This document shows positions 60,782 through 64,000 of a stretch of 64,000 bases of DNA, one piece after another. Source of the stretch: Vespa crabro. Its lineage: Eukaryota > Arthropoda > Insecta > Hymenoptera > Vespidae. The notes beneath the pieces were generated by a model. It saw nothing but the letters and a program-made list of their open reading frames with translations, was not told the DNA's origin and did not search any database. Made by a program: the position numbers and the translations under genes. Location: the NCBI RefSeq assembly GCF_910589235.1, contig NC_060955.1, forward strand, positions 14,652,837 to 14,716,836. Reading direction: 5' to 3'. The stretch's first letter is position 1, and every line of letters begins with the position of its first letter.

Positions 60782-63700
60782 GGAAAAGACAGAGAGATCT
60801 TGTCTCATAATTTTTTTATATTATATCATTATAATATGAAATATATATATTTATATATAATACATATATAATATTTTTTAATATAATATCATTATTAAAA
60901 TTGTCGAAATCGAACATCAAAACAAACGAAAAATTTTAATATTTTTGAAAAAAGTGAAAATAATAGCATATTGTATTGTTCCTTTATATTTTTTCATCGA
61001 AATCAGATCTCGTTGGGAGCAGTATGAGGCAAAGAGAAACGAAATACGAGGTTGTCAAACTCCTTTCAATTTTCAACATGTCGATGTTCCGATTTAGATT
61101 ACGACCTATGAGTATTACGCGCCTTTATTGTAACTCAAATCCAAGCTATGCCTTTTTTCTATTTTATCTCTCTTTCTTTCTTTATCTTTCTTTCACTTTA
61201 CTACTTTTTTTTTTGTTTTCTTTCTTCCGTCCTTCTTAAACTTATCACACTGATCTTTATCTTTCCGATCGTTGTTCAACAACTTCTTTGGCCATTTCCG
61301 AAAGAAAAACTGTTACGCACACATGCTGCGTAAATCGACATAAGAGACATATTCAAAGGAGCGAAAAAATGTATGGGTGTAAGACTTGAAGGTAAGTGAC
61401 TAAATATTGAAAAACGATATTCGGTTGTAACTCTCGTGACGCAAGTTTATTTCTTCTCCTTTAAAAGTACTTAAAAAATATTCAATAATAATAGTGATAA
61501 TCCTAATGATAAGATTGTTAGTGAAGATAAGAGAAAAAGAGAAAGGAACTTACTTTTATTCATAATAATCTAGTAAGACGAGCTCTTAAGATGACAGATT
61601 CTTCGAAAAAATGACGAAGAATGCGGTCCTTGATCCATGAGATTTGCGATCCTTGTCCAACTCCAATCGATCACGATCATGATAGATTCGTGTTAACACA
61701 ACATCGTGTTTTAAAAATAATTTTATTTTTTAATACATACGTTTGAACGAACAAGAAAAGAAATGAAAGAACGTACAATTTTGTTGAATTATTGGAAAAG
61801 AAGTCACGAAATTATACTGGACATTTTTTCTGCTTTTTAACAATTCACGAAGCTTCCTTCGTTTCGTCGAAAGTTTCTCGTAGCTCGAGGAAAGATCTTT
61901 CTTCGTTCTTTTCGTAGAAAACACTGGTCGATCCTGATATTCACCATTATGAAAAACAAGGAAGATTACACCCTCTTATCACTTCTGATATGACGGGTAT
62001 ATGCACAGACACAGGTACATGCACACATATACACATGAGAATACGCGCGTGTATGTATACACACTACTTATATATTTACATATATAAATATATATTTCTC
62101 TGTTTCTTTTTTAACGTAGGGCCAAAATGCAAGAAAGCCAGAAGTCCGATCGATTGTTCTCGACACAATGTAAACACATACGTTGAATTATTCGCAGTAA
62201 AAGGAAGAAAAGGATTAGAAAGATTGGATATCTTTCACTGTGAAAGGTTAAAAAATAAAAATAAAAAAGACAGAGATGCGACGTTGTTATCGTTTTCAAA
62301 GGACTGGAGGACCGGGATCGGTCTTTCCTCTTGGTCTCTTGTACTCCTCTCTTTGGCTTTAGCTTAGTTCGGCTCGACTCGAGTCACCTCGGTTCGACTC
62401 GTTCCGATGGTCAATAACGGAGAGAATGCGTACTGCACGCGCGCTTCTTCGTTTTCGCATGATTTTCCCAAATTTTGTCTCTTTCTTTTTCTTGGCGAAT
62501 CTTTCACTTCGCATCTGTTGCGTCGTCCCAATTAACTTTTCCCAAGGGTTTAGAGAAAAGGTCAAATCGGCGAGGAAGAAGAAAAGAAGCGGAAGAATAG
62601 AAATCAAAGAAACATCCTCGAAATATTTTTCGAGATTCCTATATCTTTTCGAAAGACTCGTATTACTTTATATAAGGGAGAAGAAAGTACTTACGAGTTC
62701 TCGTTGCCATAGCACAACAGGCTAATATAATTAATTAGATAATATAATTAATGCATACATTTTATCGCAAAATCTAATTTTTGTAAAATAACCTTGTCAA
62801 GTTTTAAATTAGCGGAGACGAGCGAGCTGCTCTCTAACATTTAAGATAATTTATATATATATATTATAAATGCATTAATATAAACTTTCTTTAATCGTTC
62901 TTTTCATTATTAGTACAATTATAAAAATTATTAGTACAATTATTAATTGTATAGTACATTTTTTGTTTTACATTGTTATCTAATGATCTGTGTTATTCTA
63001 AATTTTCCGTTCAATGGCATACGATTTATAGTATCTAATTAATTTGTGAATTTTATAGTAATAGAGTCATTATGCCACTATGGATCATTAAAAAAAATTA
63101 TGTTTACAGATGATCACGATTAAGCAACTTGTTAATAAAACAAAAATGGATGTTCACGAAGGTGTTTGTTTGTATTTCGATTACTCTCGATTTTCAGGAA
63201 GAGCAAAATACCGATATTTTTTGTATTTAATTGTAGATTATTAATTGTTATTCACATATATATCGGTATACCGTGTCATTAATTTGAATTGAATTTTCAA
63301 CAAAAATTTTTTAGTTGATGCTAATAATTATATCTTAATCTTATTCTATGAAGAAATCAATTCAGTCTCACTATAACATATATTATAACGGTTTTGTCTC
63401 TTTCATATTGTCTGTTTACTAGAAAATTATATTTAACGAATCAATTAAACGATCGGTAGTATTGTCTAACCTGAGGCTTTATCGTTTCAATGTCAATAGT
63501 CTTTGGTGTTCGAACTTATGTTTAAAAAAGGAATGAATCTAGATGTGTATTTCGCTTGACTGGAGATCATTATTGACCTTTGATTTTATTTACATAGACA
63601 TATATAGTAGACATATATACGATTATGTACATATACATGTGGTCAAACATATTTTCACTTTTTATCATTTTTTCTTCCTAGTATATCCGTATTACATATA

Positions 63701-64000
63701 TAGGTATATTTATACACATATTAGACGGTAGACATTGTGTCGATTAGGTGAAACCGTGATATCAGGAAGAAAGATAAAGAGGCGGTCTTGGTACGAAAAG
63801 TATGTCAATGTTACGGCATTCGCATGACAGATAAAACGTCTCGCATCGTCCTATCGGTAATCAAGAGGGTTAATCACCTCTGGATATATCTCGTTGATAC
63901 CAGTCGTGTTAACCGACTTCCTCTATGTTTACCTTCTAGAAACTACTTAAGGCTTGAGGCCGTTTTGAGAGCGATGCAAAGAGATCGGCAAGATCGTCCT
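58187..64000. other. Gene-free region upstream of UNC93-like gene
   Basis: 5.8 kb with no gene I can support. It may hold 5' UTR exons and promoter of the UNC93-like gene (minus strand). A GA/GAAA array is at 60717-60796, and an unusually GC-rich patch at about 62365-62460 contains repeated CTCGACTCG-type words. Open frames near 61990-62725 have simple-sequence or stop-poor character without family resemblance. Confidence 0.55.
60717..60796. repeat. (GA)n(GAAA)n compound microsatellite
   Basis: About 36 bp GA followed by seven GAAA units and a further purine tail. Confidence 0.95.

Noticed and set aside
61990..62725. Open frames of 82-125 codons on both strands
   Set aside because: Runs of Lys/Arg/Phe and simple sequence, no recognisable domain, no consistent splice structure.

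Overview
This window is eukaryotic, AT-rich nuclear DNA from an insect. Gene content, exon sizes and short spliced introns fit an arthropod, and a hymenopteran (bee-like) genome is my best inference; nothing in the window proves the species. Coding sequence is broken by many introns, so gene models were assembled by hand from GT-AG junctions, reading-frame phase and known family sequences. Twelve protein-coding genes are supported, one of them cut by the left edge. There is also one decayed piggyBac-type transposase, three small non-autonomous DNA transposons, several tandem arrays and many microsatellites.

Layout. 1-1018 (+): 3' part of an ankyrin-repeat gene. 1019-6632: no gene. 8234-6633 (-): FRS2-like FGF-receptor adaptor. 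8920-10461 (+): lipoyl synthase. 12391-10704 (-): proteasome subunit alpha-1. 15279-15870 (+): centrin. 17441-16182 (-): exosome subunit RRP43/EXOSC8 (first exon not found). 19343-20380 (+): signal peptidase subunit SPCS3, with an AT-AC (U12-type) intron. 20863-~22770: piggyBac-like element. 24477-23031 (-): ZNF330/NOA36. 25514-27216 (+): POLDIP2. 28077-31112 (+): bleomycin hydrolase. 32570-31551 (-): conserved uncharacterised protein. 35267-49124 (+): proline dehydrogenase with an 8.2-kb first intron. 49125-55768: no gene. 58186-55769 (-): UNC93-like membrane protein. 58187-64000: no gene.

The genes do not form a pathway. They are mostly housekeeping functions (mitochondrial lipoylation and proline catabolism, proteasome, RNA exosome, ER signal-peptide cleavage, centrosome, nucleolus) packed in an almost perfect alternation of strands. 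This gives five head-to-head pairs that could share promoter intervals and tail-to-tail pairs with 3' ends as little as about 240 bp apart. Mobile elements sit in the introns and intergenic gaps: a mariner-like MITE upstream of RRP43 exon 2, the piggyBac copy between SPCS3 and ZNF330, and three DNA-transposon pieces in PRODH intron 5.

No CRISPR array, operon, rRNA or tRNA was recognised. The most notable single observations are the AT-AC intron, a miRNA-precursor-like hairpin at 3608-3680, a four-unit palindrome array at the piggyBac terminus, and a hAT MITE with near-intact target duplication.
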